Numbered from the stretch's first letter, positions 8,766 through 17,785 are shown. The stretch: DNA of 52,087 nucleotides from Deltaproteobacteria bacterium (GCA_021817345.1 JAKAVC010000034.1:1-52087); one strand, 5' to 3'. Translations and numbers: made by a program. The notes: generated by a model from the letters alone, not told the origin.

Positions 8766-10061
8766 ATGAGAACAGTGGCGGTGGTCGGGTCGCAGTGGGG
8801 CGACGAAGGCAAGGGCAAAATCGTCGACCTGCTCGCGGCCGATGCGGACGTGGTGGTTCGCTTCCAGGGCGGAAACAACGCCGCCCATACGCTGGTCGTA
8901 AACGGCGAGAAGTTTGTCCTGCGCCTGGTGCCGTCGGGCGCCCTGCACGACGGCAAAGTATGCGTGATCGGCTCGGGAACCGTGGTCGATCCGTTCGCGC
9001 TGCTCGAGGAGATCGACGCGCTCAGGAAGCGCTCTTACCTGAACGGCGACGGCCGGCTCCGGCTCAGCTACGACGCGCATATCGTGATGCCGTATCATCG
9101 GGCGATCGATCGCGCGCGCGAGGCCCGGCTCGGCAAAGGCGCGATCGGGACGACCGGCTTCGGAATCGGCCCGGCTTACGAAGACAAGATGTCGCGCCAG
9201 GGACTGCGCTTCGACGATCTCGCCGACTGGAAGACTTTCCGCGAGAAGCTTGAGCGCAATATCAAGGAAAAGAACCTCTATCTGAAGGCCGTCCTCAAGG
9301 CAAAACCCATCGACGGCGACGCGCTGGTCGCCGCAACTGGCAAACTCCGCCGCCGCATCATGCCCTATCTGTGCGACACCGGCGCGTTCGTCGCCGAGGC
9401 GGCCCGCGCCGGCAAGCGCATCCTGTTCGAGGGCGCGCACGGCACGATGCTCGACATCGACTACGGAACCTATCCGTTCGTCACCTCGTCGAACTGCGTC
9501 GCAAGCGCGGTATTCGCCGGCGGCGGACTACCTCCCGGACAGCTCGACGCCACGCTCGGTATCAGCAAGGCCTACGCGACTCGCGTCGGCTCCGGCCCGT
9601 TCCCGACCGAGATCCACGGCAGGCTCGGCGACAAACTTCGCAGCGAGGGCGGCGAGTTCGGAAGCGCCACCGGACGGCCGCGCCGAATCGGATGGTTCGA
9701 CGCGGTGCTCGCGCGCTACGCGGTTCGGGCCAACGGGATGTGGGCGCTCGCGGTCACCAAGCTCGACGTCCTGAGCGGAATCGATCCGGTGAAAATCTGC
9801 GTCGGTTACGCGGTCGGCAAGGAGCGCCACGAAGAAATCCCGCCCGGACGCCATGCGCTGGCGAAGGCAAAGCCGGTGTACGAAGAGATGCCGGGATGGA
9901 GCGGCGGCCTGAACGGCGCGAAGTCGCTCGAGGACCTGCCGGCAAACGCGCGGCGCTATATCGAGCGGCTTGGCCAACTGGTCGGAGTGCCGATCGCGAT
10001 GGTTGGCGTGGGCGCTTCGCGCGACGCGACAATCGTTCTCAAAAACCCCTTCCGCGACTGA
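8766..10061 (+). CDS. purA: Adenylosuccinate synthetase
   Basis: GTP-dependent ligase joining IMP and aspartate, the first committed step to AMP. The 431-residue protein opens with VVGSQWGDEGKGKIVDLLA, carrying the P-loop-like GDEGKGK and the catalytic Asp/His region. GTTGFGIGPAYEDKMSR and the C-terminal TKLDVLSGID are standard. The ATG at 8766 gives the family N-terminus directly (MRTVAVVGSQWG), with GGAAG upstream. It probably shares an operon with serA, an order common in Deltaproteobacteria. Confidence 0.98.
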   Translation: MRTVAVVGSQWGDEGKGKIVDLLAADADVVVRFQGGNNAAHTLVVNGEKFVLRLVPSGALHDGKVCVIGSGTVVDPFALLEEIDALRKRSYLNGDGRLRLSYDAHIVMPYHRAIDRAREARLGKGAIGTTGFGIGPAYEDKMSRQGLRFDDLADWKTFREKLERNIKEKNLYLKAVLKAKPIDGDALVAATGKLRRRIMPYLCDTGAFVAEAARAGKRILFEGAHGTMLDIDYGTYPFVTSSNCVASAVFAGGGLPPGQLDATLGISKAYATRVGSGPFPTEIHGRLGDKLRSEGGEFGSATGRPRRIGWFDAVLARYAVRANGMWALAVTKLDVLSGIDPVKICVGYAVGKERHEEIPPGRHALAKAKPVYEEMPGWSGGLNGAKSLEDLPANARRYIERLGQLVGVPIAMVGVGASRDATIVLKNPFRD

Positions 10062-10079
10062 CCGGCGCTGATACGGGAT

Positions 10080-10105
10080 GCGCGCGCGATAAGGCCTTAT
10101 CGCGC
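10080..10105. terminator. Perfect 26-bp palindrome between convergent genes
   Basis: GCGCGCGATAAGG is followed immediately by its exact reverse complement, without a spacer. It lies 18 bp after purA and 5 bp before the end of the convergent hydrolase gene. A bidirectional terminator is the simplest reading, although no T tract follows; a protein-binding site is the alternative. Confidence 0.55.
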
Positions 10106-10110
10106 GCCTG

Positions 10111-11301
10111 CTACGGCAGGCAGGACGCGGCGAGACTTGAGAGCGCGACGCCGCGCCGTCCCTGCCTCAGATCGTTGCGGTCGAACCCGTTGGTGCAATA
10201 GGCGAACGAGATTCCGGTCGCGGGGTCGGCCCATCCGATTTGTCCGCCCGCTCCGCCATGTCCGAAAGCGAGCGGCGAATTGGTCTTTCCAAAGCCGCGG
10301 AAATTCGCAAAACCGTCGTCGCCCGCTATCCACACGCCCAGCGCCCGGTTGCAGCGCACGTTGAAGACCGGGTCGCGCAGGTCGCCGCTTCGCACGACCA
10401 GCGCCTCCTTGAGCGTCTCGGGCTTCCAGAGCGGCTCGCCGTTCACGCCGCGATTGTGAAGCAGGCCCTGATAGAAGAGCGCGATGTCGCCCGCCGTGGT
10501 GATCCCTCCGCCGCCGGGAACGCCGGCTTCGCGCGCGGCGGGATTGTTGAAGCCGAGTATTGCGGTTTCGGTAACTTCGGTTTGCGGCAGCGGCGGAAGT
10601 CCGAGTTTCTCTCGCTCCTCGTCGCTGAGCGGTTCGCCCACGTAAACAACATCCGCGACCCTGCCGTTAAGCTCGCGCGGGAGTCCCACGAAAAGCTCGG
10701 GCAGTCCGAGCGCAAGCGCGATCCGCTCGCGTACAAATTCGCGGAAATCGCGCCCCGAGCGCCGCTCGATTATCTCGGCGAGCACCCAGAAGCCGGAGGT
10801 CGGATGGTACTCGTAGCGGCTTCCGACCGGCCATTCGAGCCGCCATTTCGAAAACCGCTCGAGCCGCTTTGCGCGGTCGTTCCATTCCGATTGGGGATAC
10901 GGCGCGTTGGGAAAGCCGCCGACGTGGAGCATCACCTGCTCGACCGTGATGACGTCCTTTCCGTTGGTGCCGAACTCGGGAATTATGGCGGCGACCCGCT
11001 CGCGCACGTCGAGTTTGCCCTCGCCGATAAGAATCCAGATTGCCGACGAGACGATCGCCTTGGTGCATGAGAAAATCGTGTAGAGAGTGTCGTTGGTGGC
11101 GGGTCTGTCGGCGCCGCCCTGCACCGCGCGCCCGAAGGTCTTCATCGCGGCGATTTTTCCGTTGCGCGCGATCGCGACCTGCGCCGACGGCAGGAGTCCT
11201 TCGCTGACTTCGCGCTCGGCGCGCGCGAGCAGCGCGCTCACTTTCGCGGGATCGAGACCGACTTCCCCTGGATCTTCGGCAAAGAAACGAGTTTGCGGCA
11301 T
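10111..11301 (-). CDS. Class C beta-lactamase-like serine hydrolase
   Basis: Penicillin-binding-protein/beta-lactamase-fold protein of 396 residues. The nucleophile motif SxxK is SCTK, the second motif is YEYHPTSG (Tyr present, Asn replaced by His), and the third is HGGAGG. This combination is usual for esterase/peptidase members (EstB, LACTB-like) rather than true AmpC. No signal peptide is evident at the N-terminus, so a cytoplasmic esterase or D-aminopeptidase-like role is more likely than antibiotic resistance. The arn set begins 90 bp downstream on the same strand. Confidence 0.85.
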   Translation of the reverse strand: MPQTRFFAEDPGEVGLDPAKVSALLARAEREVSEGLLPSAQVAIARNGKIAAMKTFGRAVQGGADRPATNDTLYTIFSCTKAIVSSAIWILIGEGKLDVRERVAAIIPEFGTNGKDVITVEQVMLHVGGFPNAPYPQSEWNDRAKRLERFSKWRLEWPVGSRYEYHPTSGFWVLAEIIERRSGRDFREFVRERIALALGLPELFVGLPRELNGRVADVVYVGEPLSDEEREKLGLPPLPQTEVTETAILGFNNPAAREAGVPGGGGITTAGDIALFYQGLLHNRGVNGEPLWKPETLKEALVVRSGDLRDPVFNVRCNRALGVWIAGDDGFANFRGFGKTNSPLAFGHGGAGGQIGWADPATGISFAYCTNGFDRNDLRQGRRGVALSSLAASCLP

Positions 11302-11391
11302 CGCGAATCTCCCCCTGCGGCGGATTCAGCCCAAGACCTAGCACATACCGGCCCACATGCGTCAGCGCCCCGTGGGTTCCCGGCGCGCTCT

Positions 11392-12303
11392 CTACTGGGC
11401 GGGGATTTGCGGGCCCTGGGCGGCGATCCATCCGGACCGTCCGGGAAGCGTCTTTCGCACCACCTCGCAGAGCGGAAGCTCGGCGCCTGCGAGACGTTCG
11501 GCGATCTCTTCGAGGCGGACGAACTTCGCACCGCGCTCCTTGAGCGCGCGCACCAGGCGGGCGAACGTTTCGAGCTGGCCCATCCCTTCGGTCTCGGCGT
11601 GAATCGTGTGGACGTTGAGCGCGTCTTCCTTGAACCGATCGAGGTAAAAGCGCAGCAGCGAGTCGCCGTCGGCCAGATCGGGCCGCCCCATCATTTCGTC
11701 GAGCGTCGGAAGCGTGGTCGGTATCTCGGGCGTGCGAATCGTGCGCCCGTCGATAACGCATCGATAAGGCGCCACGCCGCGCGTGTCGCTTCGATAGACG
11801 AGCCTGGCTTCGTCAAGCACGGCGAGCGCGGCCGCGTTGGTGCGCCATCCGGGCGCCGCGAAACTTTTCGCGGGCTCGGAAAAGATGGCGCGATACGCTT
11901 CAAGCGCCTCGCCCACTTCGTCGCGGATTCCCGCCTCGCCGAGCTTGTCGATCCAGTCCTGCCATCGGACGTGATCGTAGCCGTGGACGCCGACCTCGAA
12001 GCCCGCGCGCTTCAATTGCCGCATCAGTTCCGGATACGCGAGCGCGATCGGACGCGACGGGAGCAGCGTGCCCGAGAGCACGGTGCGAAGGCCGTACATC
12101 CGGACCGCCCGCGTGCGCAGCATCTTGGAGATGAAGCCGCGGTTGCGCAACGCGCGGACAATGGCGCGCCCGGAGTTGTCCGGACCCATCGCGACGAAGA
12201 ACGTCGCCGCGACCTGCTCGCGTTCGAGCAACTGGCGAAGCCGCGGCACACCCTCGCCGAGCCCCTGATGGGTATCGACGTCGATTTTGAAGGCGACTTC
12301 CAT
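11392..12303 (-). CDS. arnD: 4-deoxy-4-formamido-L-arabinose-phosphoundecaprenol deformylase
   Basis: Polysaccharide-deacetylase-fold protein of 303 residues that closely follows ArnD. It has FKIDVDTHQGLGEGVPRL at the N-terminus (catalytic/metal Asp pair), TFFVAMGPDN, EVGVHGYDHVRWQ (metal-binding His), FAAPGWRTN, and HTIHAETEGMG. It removes the formyl group from undecaprenyl-phosphate-L-Ara4FN at the cytoplasmic face so that ArnT can use the product. It is the last gene of the minus-strand arn set, 21 bp after the decarboxylase gene. Confidence 0.92.
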   Translation of the reverse strand: MEVAFKIDVDTHQGLGEGVPRLRQLLEREQVAATFFVAMGPDNSGRAIVRALRNRGFISKMLRTRAVRMYGLRTVLSGTLLPSRPIALAYPELMRQLKRAGFEVGVHGYDHVRWQDWIDKLGEAGIRDEVGEALEAYRAIFSEPAKSFAAPGWRTNAAALAVLDEARLVYRSDTRGVAPYRCVIDGRTIRTPEIPTTLPTLDEMMGRPDLADGDSLLRFYLDRFKEDALNVHTIHAETEGMGQLETFARLVRALKERGAKFVRLEEIAERLAGAELPLCEVVRKTLPGRSGWIAAQGPQIPAQ

Positions 12304-12324
12304 GGCGGCGCCGCGCGACGCGGG

Positions 12325-13290
12325 TCAGACGCCCTGCTGGTTGCGGAACCATTCCATCGAAAGCGCCGTACCTTCGCGCAGAGAGACCTTGGGCGACACG
12401 CCAAGCAGCGTCTTCATCTTCGTGTTGTCAGGAACGCGGCGCGGAATGTCCTCGTAGCTCTTGCCGTAGATCTCTTCCTGTTTGACGAACTTGATTTTCG
12501 ACTTTGAGGGACCGAACAACTCGATCATCAGCCTGGCGAACTCCAGCACCGAGGTCTCGACATCGGTGCCGATATTGATCGCGTGGCCGTCGGCCTCGGA
12601 CTTGAGCCCGGCCCGCATCGTGGCCTCGACCGCGTCGGTCACATAGGTGAAGCATCGCGTCTGGCTTCCGTCGCCGATGACTGTAAGATCGACGCCGCGC
12701 AGCAACTGGCCCATGAAAATCGTGAACAGACGCCCCACGTCAACCTTGTCCAGGCGCGGGCCGTACACGTTGAAGTAACGCAGCACCGTCACCGGAAGGC
12801 CGAGCTTCTGGTAGGCGAAGCAGAAGTGTTCGCCCACGGCCTTGGAGGTCGAGTAACACCAGCGGTCGATGGTGGTCGCGCCAAGCACGCGGTCGTCGTC
12901 CTCGCGCCAGGGGACCTTTGGATTGCGGCCGTACACTTCCGAGGTCGAGCTGAACACCACCTTCTTGCCGTACTTGTAGGCCGCCTTGAGCACGTTCTGG
13001 GTGCCGTTGACGTTGACGTTGAGCGTTTCGTACGGGTCGCCGACATAATGCTCGACGCCGACCACCGCCGCGAGGTGATAGATGAGATCGGCCTTGGCCG
13101 CGAGTCCGTCGATCAGTTCGGGATTCAGGACCGAGTCGTGAACGTAATGGAACCGCGGGTTGTCGAGCAGATGGCGCACCTTGGCAATCGAGCCCATGTC
13201 GAGCACGAAGACCTCGTCGCCGCGCGCGATAAACGCGTCCGAAAGATGGGAGCCGAGAAATCCCGCTCCGCCGGTGATCAGAACCTTCAT
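12325..13290 (-). CDS. UDP-glucuronate decarboxylase (stand-alone ArnA C-terminal domain) or related epimerase
   Basis: Short-chain dehydrogenase/reductase of 321 residues. The NAD motif is ITGGAGFLGSHL, with STSEVYG and YSTSKAVGEHF (YxxxK). Features shared with the decarboxylase half of ArnA are Glu in STSEVYG, the RCFT arginine in GSQTRCFTYV, and IYGKSYEDIPRRVPD near the C-terminus. It would oxidise and decarboxylate UDP-glucuronate to UDP-4-keto-pentose. The ATG at 13290 has GGAGG just upstream; the frame continues upstream, but only into the preceding gene. Its place next to the formyltransferase supports an ArnA split into two genes; UDP-xylose synthase or an epimerase is the alternative. 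Confidence 0.8.
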   Translation of the reverse strand: MKVLITGGAGFLGSHLSDAFIARGDEVFVLDMGSIAKVRHLLDNPRFHYVHDSVLNPELIDGLAAKADLIYHLAAVVGVEHYVGDPYETLNVNVNGTQNVLKAAYKYGKKVVFSSTSEVYGRNPKVPWREDDDRVLGATTIDRWCYSTSKAVGEHFCFAYQKLGLPVTVLRYFNVYGPRLDKVDVGRLFTIFMGQLLRGVDLTVIGDGSQTRCFTYVTDAVEATMRAGLKSEADGHAINIGTDVETSVLEFARLMIELFGPSKSKIKFVKQEEIYGKSYEDIPRRVPDNTKMKTLLGVSPKVSLREGTALSMEWFRNQQGV

Positions 13291-13300
13291 GGAACCTCCG

Positions 13301-14266
13301 CTACACGATTGCGCGCGGGCGGTTAGCGCCCGCCGCAAGAAGCTCGCGCGCCGTACCTTCGGCCTCGCCTTCGAACTGAACGCGCGTGATGATCAATGTT
13401 CCCTCGCCCGCCGCGACTTCGACGCCGCCGTCGGGGGTTTCGCCAACGATGCTGCCCGCAGGACCGCGCGACCCGGCTTCATGGCCGATACTCGCGCCCC
13501 ACACGAACAGCTTGCGCCCGCCGGCGTAGCAGAACGCACCCGGATACGGATGGGTCACGGCGCGAACCAGGTTGAAGATGCGCCGCGCGGGCCATCGCCA
13601 GTCTATACGCCCGTCCTCGGGACGACGCCGGCCAAAGTAACTCCCCTTGGACAAATCCTGGGGACGGCGCGGGGCGCGTCCCGTTGCGATAAGGGGATGG
13701 AACTCGCGGATGAGGCTCGCGCCGAGCGGCACCAGCTTGCGATAGAGCGTCAGCGCCGTGTCGCTGTCTTCGATCGGGACCGCGCGCTGGGCGATGATGT
13801 CGCCGGCGTCGGCCCGCGCGACCATCTGATGAAGCGTCACGCCCGCTTCGCGCTCGCCGTTTACCAGCATCCAGTTGACCGGCGCGCGCCCCCGGTAGGC
13901 CGGGAGCAGCGAACCGTGAAGATTGTAAGCGCCGAGCGGCGCGAGCTTGAGCACCGCCTCGCTCAGCAGATGGCGATAGTAAAAGGAATAGAGCACCCCA
14001 GGCCTCATCGCCGCAATCCGCGCTATCCATTGCTCGCCGATTCGCTCCGGCGTATGGACCGGTATCGAGTGGCGGCGCGCAAGTTCCGCGCACGAGCGCC
14101 ACCAGATTTCCTCGCCTCGCTCGTCCTCGTGCGTGAAAAGCGCAACGATTGGCGCGCCGAGCGCGAGCAACGCCTCGATACAGGCGAAGCCCATCTCGTG
14201 GTAAGCGAACAGGACGCAGTTGGCGCTTTTGACCGCTTCGTCGGGTGCGATGGCCTTCGTCTCCAA
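13301..14266 (-). CDS. UDP-L-Ara4N formyltransferase (stand-alone ArnA N-terminal domain)
   Basis: Formyltransferase of 321 residues matching the N-terminal domain of ArnA. It has CVLFAYHEMGFACIEALLA, FSFYYRHLLSEAVLKLAP, the catalytic Asn-His in YNLHGSLLPAYRGRAP, and MVARADAGDIIAQ with the catalytic Asp. It transfers a formyl group from 10-formyl-THF to UDP-4-amino-4-deoxy-L-arabinose. In enterobacteria this domain is fused to the decarboxylase; here the stop lies 10 bp before the decarboxylase start. It follows arnC by 9 bp, so the four genes are tightly linked. Confidence 0.92.
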   Translation of the reverse strand: METKAIAPDEAVKSANCVLFAYHEMGFACIEALLALGAPIVALFTHEDERGEEIWWRSCAELARRHSIPVHTPERIGEQWIARIAAMRPGVLYSFYYRHLLSEAVLKLAPLGAYNLHGSLLPAYRGRAPVNWMLVNGEREAGVTLHQMVARADAGDIIAQRAVPIEDSDTALTLYRKLVPLGASLIREFHPLIATGRAPRRPQDLSKGSYFGRRRPEDGRIDWRWPARRIFNLVRAVTHPYPGAFCYAGGRKLFVWGASIGHEAGSRGPAGSIVGETPDGGVEVAAGEGTLIITRVQFEGEAEGTARELLAAGANRPRAIV

Positions 14267-14275
14267 GCCGCGTCT

Positions 14276-15277
14276 CTATGCGTGCGGGTCGCCATCCGAA
14301 GCGCCATGCACCGCGCGAACGATATAGGTGGGGCGCCGGCGCACCTCGATATAGATGCGGCCGACGTACTCGCCGATAAGGCCGAGCGCGAGGAAAATGA
14401 AACCGACGAACAGGAACAGTACCGCGAAAAGCGTCCAGACCGCGCCTTCCTGCTGCGGCCCGTAGATTATGCGATGCGCAAAAAGAATCGCGGCGAAGAG
14501 CGCGTCGAGCAGAAAGATCCCCAACCCGACCAGGCTGAGCGCCTGGATCGGAACCAGGGAAAAGCCGGTGATGAGATTCAGGCTGAGCGTCGCCAGGCGC
14601 AGAAGATTGTACTTCGATTCGCCCGCGGCGCGCTCCGCATGGCTTACCGGAATCTCGGCGACGCGCTTTGCGAACGAGTTGGCGAGCGCCGGCACGAATG
14701 CCGCCTTCTCGTCGCACTCCACCACCGTATCCACGATATGGCGCCGATACGCCCGCAGCATGCACCCGTAGTCGTGCATCGGAACGCCCACGATCGCCGA
14801 GGTCAGCCGATTGTGCATCCGCGAGGCGATTCGGCGGTACGGATGGTCATGACGCTCCTCGCGCCATCCGCCGACCACGTCGTTGCCCGCGTCGATCGCC
14901 TCGATAAGACGGGGGATCTCCTCGGGCGGATTCTGAAGATCGGCGTCAAGCGTGACCACGATCGCGCCGCGCGACTGGCGAAAACCGGCCAGGATCGCCG
15001 AATGCTGGCCGAAGTTGCGCGCCAGTTCCACCACTCGCACCCGGCCGTCGGCCTGGGCGCTGAATTCGCGCAGGATCGCGAGCGACTGGTCCGACGAGCC
15101 GTCGTCGACGAAAACGACCTCCCACGCGCGGTCCAGGCTTTCGAGCACCGGCTTCAGCCGCGACCACAACGCGCGCAGGTTACCGGCCTCGTTGTAAACC
15201 GGAATAACGACCGAGATCAGTTCGGACGGCCGCTCGACCGCTTCACGTATCGGCGAAATCTTGCCCTGGGTATTCAA
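14276..15277 (-). CDS. arnC: Undecaprenyl-phosphate 4-deoxy-4-formamido-L-arabinose transferase
   Basis: Inner-membrane GT2 glycosyltransferase of 333 residues. The catalytic domain shows SVVIPVYNEAGNL, FVDDGSSDQS, LDADLQNPPEEIPRL (DxD-type metal site) and DYGCMLRAYRRHIVD, nearly identical to enterobacterial ArnC. Two C-terminal membrane helices follow (about residues 235-260 and 270-300), and the protein ends in IGEYVGRIYIEVR. It moves L-Ara4FN from UDP to undecaprenyl phosphate. It is the first gene of the minus-strand set, divergent from arnT across a 248-bp region. Confidence 0.93.
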   Translation of the reverse strand: MNTQGKISPIREAVERPSELISVVIPVYNEAGNLRALWSRLKPVLESLDRAWEVVFVDDGSSDQSLAILREFSAQADGRVRVVELARNFGQHSAILAGFRQSRGAIVVTLDADLQNPPEEIPRLIEAIDAGNDVVGGWREERHDHPYRRIASRMHNRLTSAIVGVPMHDYGCMLRAYRRHIVDTVVECDEKAAFVPALANSFAKRVAEIPVSHAERAAGESKYNLLRLATLSLNLITGFSLVPIQALSLVGLGIFLLDALFAAILFAHRIIYGPQQEGAVWTLFAVLFLFVGFIFLALGLIGEYVGRIYIEVRRRPTYIVRAVHGASDGDPHA

Positions 15278-15413
15278 TCCGCGCCGGTGAACATCCCGCT
15301 TCCGCTCTGCGAGAAACCGAAGCAGGTAAATTATCGATGAACGAATCTAGTGCATTCTGACAAACCCGGACGGCTCGGGAAAGATAGCGGCCCCCGCCTC
15401 GGGCGGGAACCGA

Positions 15414-15445
15414 AAACCGGTAAAACCACAAACCGGTAAAACCAC
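15414..15445. repeat. Tandem 16-bp direct repeat in the arnC/arnT divergent promoter region
   Basis: AAACCGGTAAAACCAC occurs twice head to tail with no mismatch. Each copy contains the palindrome ACCGGT. It lies 81 bp before arnT and 137 bp before arnC, in the only non-coding stretch between the divergent genes. Spacing of 16 bp is not a full helical-turn multiple; even so, duplicated sites here suit a regulator binding site, as PmrA or PhoP does for arn genes elsewhere. The binding protein is unknown. Confidence 0.55.
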
Positions 15446-15525
15446 TTTTCAGGCGCTCGGAAAACCCGCCGATCGGCGTCCACGCTGTTGACCTGCGTCA
15501 TCCGGCTCTTAAAACTGCAACCGTC

Positions 15526-17235
15526 ATGAAACCGTCGCGCCGTGTTCTGCGCCTGTGCCTCATTACGGCCGCGGCGTTGTTGCTCTACCTTCCGGGGCTG
15601 GGCCGGCCCGCGCTGTGGGAACCCGACGAGGGCCGCTACGCCGAGATCGCGCGCGAGATGTACGTAAGCGGCGATTACGTGACGCCGCGCAACGACTTCG
15701 TACGCTATTTCGAAAAGCCGCCGCTCATGTACTGGGCCGAAACCGCTTCGATAGCGGCGTTCGGCACAAACGAATTCGCGGTACGGTTGCCGGCCGCGCT
15801 CTGCAGCGCCGGGCAGGTGACGGTCGTCGCGGCGCTGGCGGACGTGATGCTGGGGCCGGCGGGGGCGCTGCTCGCGGCTGTTGCGCTGGCTTTAAGCCCG
15901 CTGTTTTTCGGCTTCGCCCGATTCGCGACGCTCGATCCCGGCCTGTCGTTTTTCATGGTTGCCGCGCTTGGAGCCTTCTATGCGGCGGCGCATCGGGAGG
16001 ATTTCGGCTCGGGCGCGGGACGGCGATGGTTTTGGGTCGCGGCGGCGATGCTCGCGATGGGTACTCTCACCAAGGGCCCGGTTGCGCTCCTGCTGGTGGG
16101 AGCTGTCGCGCTTGCGTGGCTCATCTCCGAGGGCCGCGCGCGCGAGGCGCTGCGGATGCCCTGGGTTTCGAGTATCGCCCTGTTCTGCGCGATAACCGTG
16201 CCGTGGTTCGTGATGGTGGCGGAGCGGAATCCGGGTTTTCTGCGCTTCTTTTTCATTCATGAGCACGTCGACCGGTACCTGGACTCGACTGAGCACGGAT
16301 GGGGTCCGTGGTTCTTCGTGCCGATCGTGCTGGCGGGCACCTGGCCGTGGTTCTTCTTCGTTCCGTTGGGCGTGCGCGAGATGAGCCGCTCGGACGAGCG
16401 CGCTCGCTCCGATCTCAGGTTCCTGCTCATCTGGTTCGGACTGATATTCGTGTTCTTCTCGATTCCGCGCTCAAAGCTAGGCGAGTATATCCTGCCGGCG
16501 ATTCCCGCACTCGCGATTCTGGCAGGGCTCGGGATGAAGACGGTGCTCGGCTTCGACGCGGCGCGGATACGCAGGACGTTCGGACGGTTCGCGGCGCTCA
16601 ATCTCGCGCTGGCCAGCGGCGCGGCCGCGGCCCTGCTCATCGCGGGCCATCGGCTGCCGCCGGCGCTGGTGCGCGACGGCCTGATGATAGCCGCGACGGT
16701 CGCGCTGACCGTGCTGATATGCCTGGCGATAGCATGGGGCCGTCACGCGCGCGCCGCCGTGCTTGCGCTGGCGCTCGGGATGGTGGTCGCGATGGGGCTT
16801 GCGTCGCGGGCGCGCGAAGATGCGGCCGCGCTTTCCACCTATCGCAATCTGGCGCATCAGGCCGCGCACCATCTGAAGCCCGGATGCGTGCTCGCGTCGT
16901 ACCGCCATTTCGTGCAATCACTGCCCTTCTATACGCATTATCGCGAGGCGCTGGTCTCGTTCCGCGGCGAACTCGCGCCCTTTTCGCGCAGTCCCGATGC
17001 GACCGCGAGCTTTATCCCGAACGATAACGATCTGAAACGGCGATGGGCCTCGGGCGTGTGCATGGTTTTGATCGCGAACCGACGCGACCTGCCCTATCTG
17101 TTCAAGGAACTCGCGCCGACGCCGACCGTGGTCGGATGCGAGGGGAAAAAATTCGCGCTTGTGAACGACCCCGCGAGCGCGCCCGACCCCGATTGCGAGG
17201 CGCGCGCGCCCAGGCCGTCTCCCTCCGCTCGCTAG
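15526..17235 (+). CDS. arnT: ArnT/PMT-family lipid A aminoarabinose transferase
   Basis: Integral-membrane GT83 glycosyltransferase of 569 residues. LWEPDEGRYAEIAREM near residue 33 is the first periplasmic loop with the catalytic Asp-Glu region of the ArnT family, and RYFEKPPLMYW follows. Ten or more hydrophobic segments occupy residues 8-420, and a soluble periplasmic tail ends the protein. The family moves sugars from undecaprenyl phosphate to lipid A or other acceptors. The divergent arnC, formyltransferase, decarboxylase and arnD genes support L-Ara4N as donor. Other PMT-type glycosyltransferases share this fold, so the acceptor is inferred. Confidence 0.85.
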   Translation: MKPSRRVLRLCLITAAALLLYLPGLGRPALWEPDEGRYAEIAREMYVSGDYVTPRNDFVRYFEKPPLMYWAETASIAAFGTNEFAVRLPAALCSAGQVTVVAALADVMLGPAGALLAAVALALSPLFFGFARFATLDPGLSFFMVAALGAFYAAAHREDFGSGAGRRWFWVAAAMLAMGTLTKGPVALLLVGAVALAWLISEGRAREALRMPWVSSIALFCAITVPWFVMVAERNPGFLRFFFIHEHVDRYLDSTEHGWGPWFFVPIVLAGTWPWFFFVPLGVREMSRSDERARSDLRFLLIWFGLIFVFFSIPRSKLGEYILPAIPALAILAGLGMKTVLGFDAARIRRTFGRFAALNLALASGAAAALLIAGHRLPPALVRDGLMIAATVALTVLICLAIAWGRHARAAVLALALGMVVAMGLASRAREDAAALSTYRNLAHQAAHHLKPGCVLASYRHFVQSLPFYTHYREALVSFRGELAPFSRSPDATASFIPNDNDLKRRWASGVCMVLIANRRDLPYLFKELAPTPTVVGCEGKKFALVNDPASAPDPDCEARAPRPSPSAR

Positions 17236-17288
17236 CCTCGGCTACGCCGATGCGCAACTATAATTTGGCTAACGGCTGGAAAGTCCCT

Positions 17289-17783
17289 ATGAACAGGCCT
17301 GCGATTCTGATGGCAGTGGTGGTGATGTTGGCGGGATTCGTTGGCGGATGCGCGGCGGTCGATCAGGACAGCGCTCAGACCGCTCTCGCTTCGGGCCGAC
17401 TCGACGAAGCGGCGGCCGATATTCAGGCGGCCTTGGCTCACGACCCTGACAATCTTCAGCTAAAACATCTCGCCGCGCGAATTTTCACGCGTAGAGGCGT
17501 CAAATACTATCAGCAGGGCGCGATGATCGCCGCCTCTGACGATTTTCATCGCGCGGTTGACTATTATCCGACCTACGCTATGGCATACGACTATCTGGGC
17601 ATGATCGCCTTCCAGCAGCATAACTGGCAGGACGCGATCCGGTACGGGAGCCAGGCTGCCGGGCTTCAAGGCAAGCCTGACCCCGGCTATGTGCGGATGG
17701 CGCGCGAGCAGTTGCGCAAGCTTCAGTCCGGTGGTTTCGGACGCTACGGCCAGGCCCGCAGTCGGCCGAACTATTCGTACTGA
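17289..17783 (+). CDS. TPR-repeat lipoprotein
   Basis: Predicted lipoprotein of 164 residues. Residues 1-20 form a signal peptide ending VGG before Cys21, giving a lipobox. The mature part has two to three tetratricopeptide-like units (ALASGRLDEAAADIQAALAH, then AYDYLGMIAFQQHNWQDAIR), so a protein-protein docking role in the envelope is likely. The ATG at 17289 is chosen because it places the signal peptide at the very N-terminus; the frame is open further upstream. The stop is 2 bp from the next gene, indicating co-transcription with the RodZ-like protein. Confidence 0.8.
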   Translation: MNRPAILMAVVVMLAGFVGGCAAVDQDSAQTALASGRLDEAAADIQAALAHDPDNLQLKHLAARIFTRRGVKYYQQGAMIAASDDFHRAVDYYPTYAMAYDYLGMIAFQQHNWQDAIRYGSQAAGLQGKPDPGYVRMAREQLRKLQSGGFGRYGQARSRPNYSY

Positions 17784-17785
17784 CC

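Noticed and set aside
13160-15340. Very long plus-strand open frame opposite the arn genes
   Set aside because: It is antisense to four clearly recognisable genes; an artefact of GC-rich codon use.
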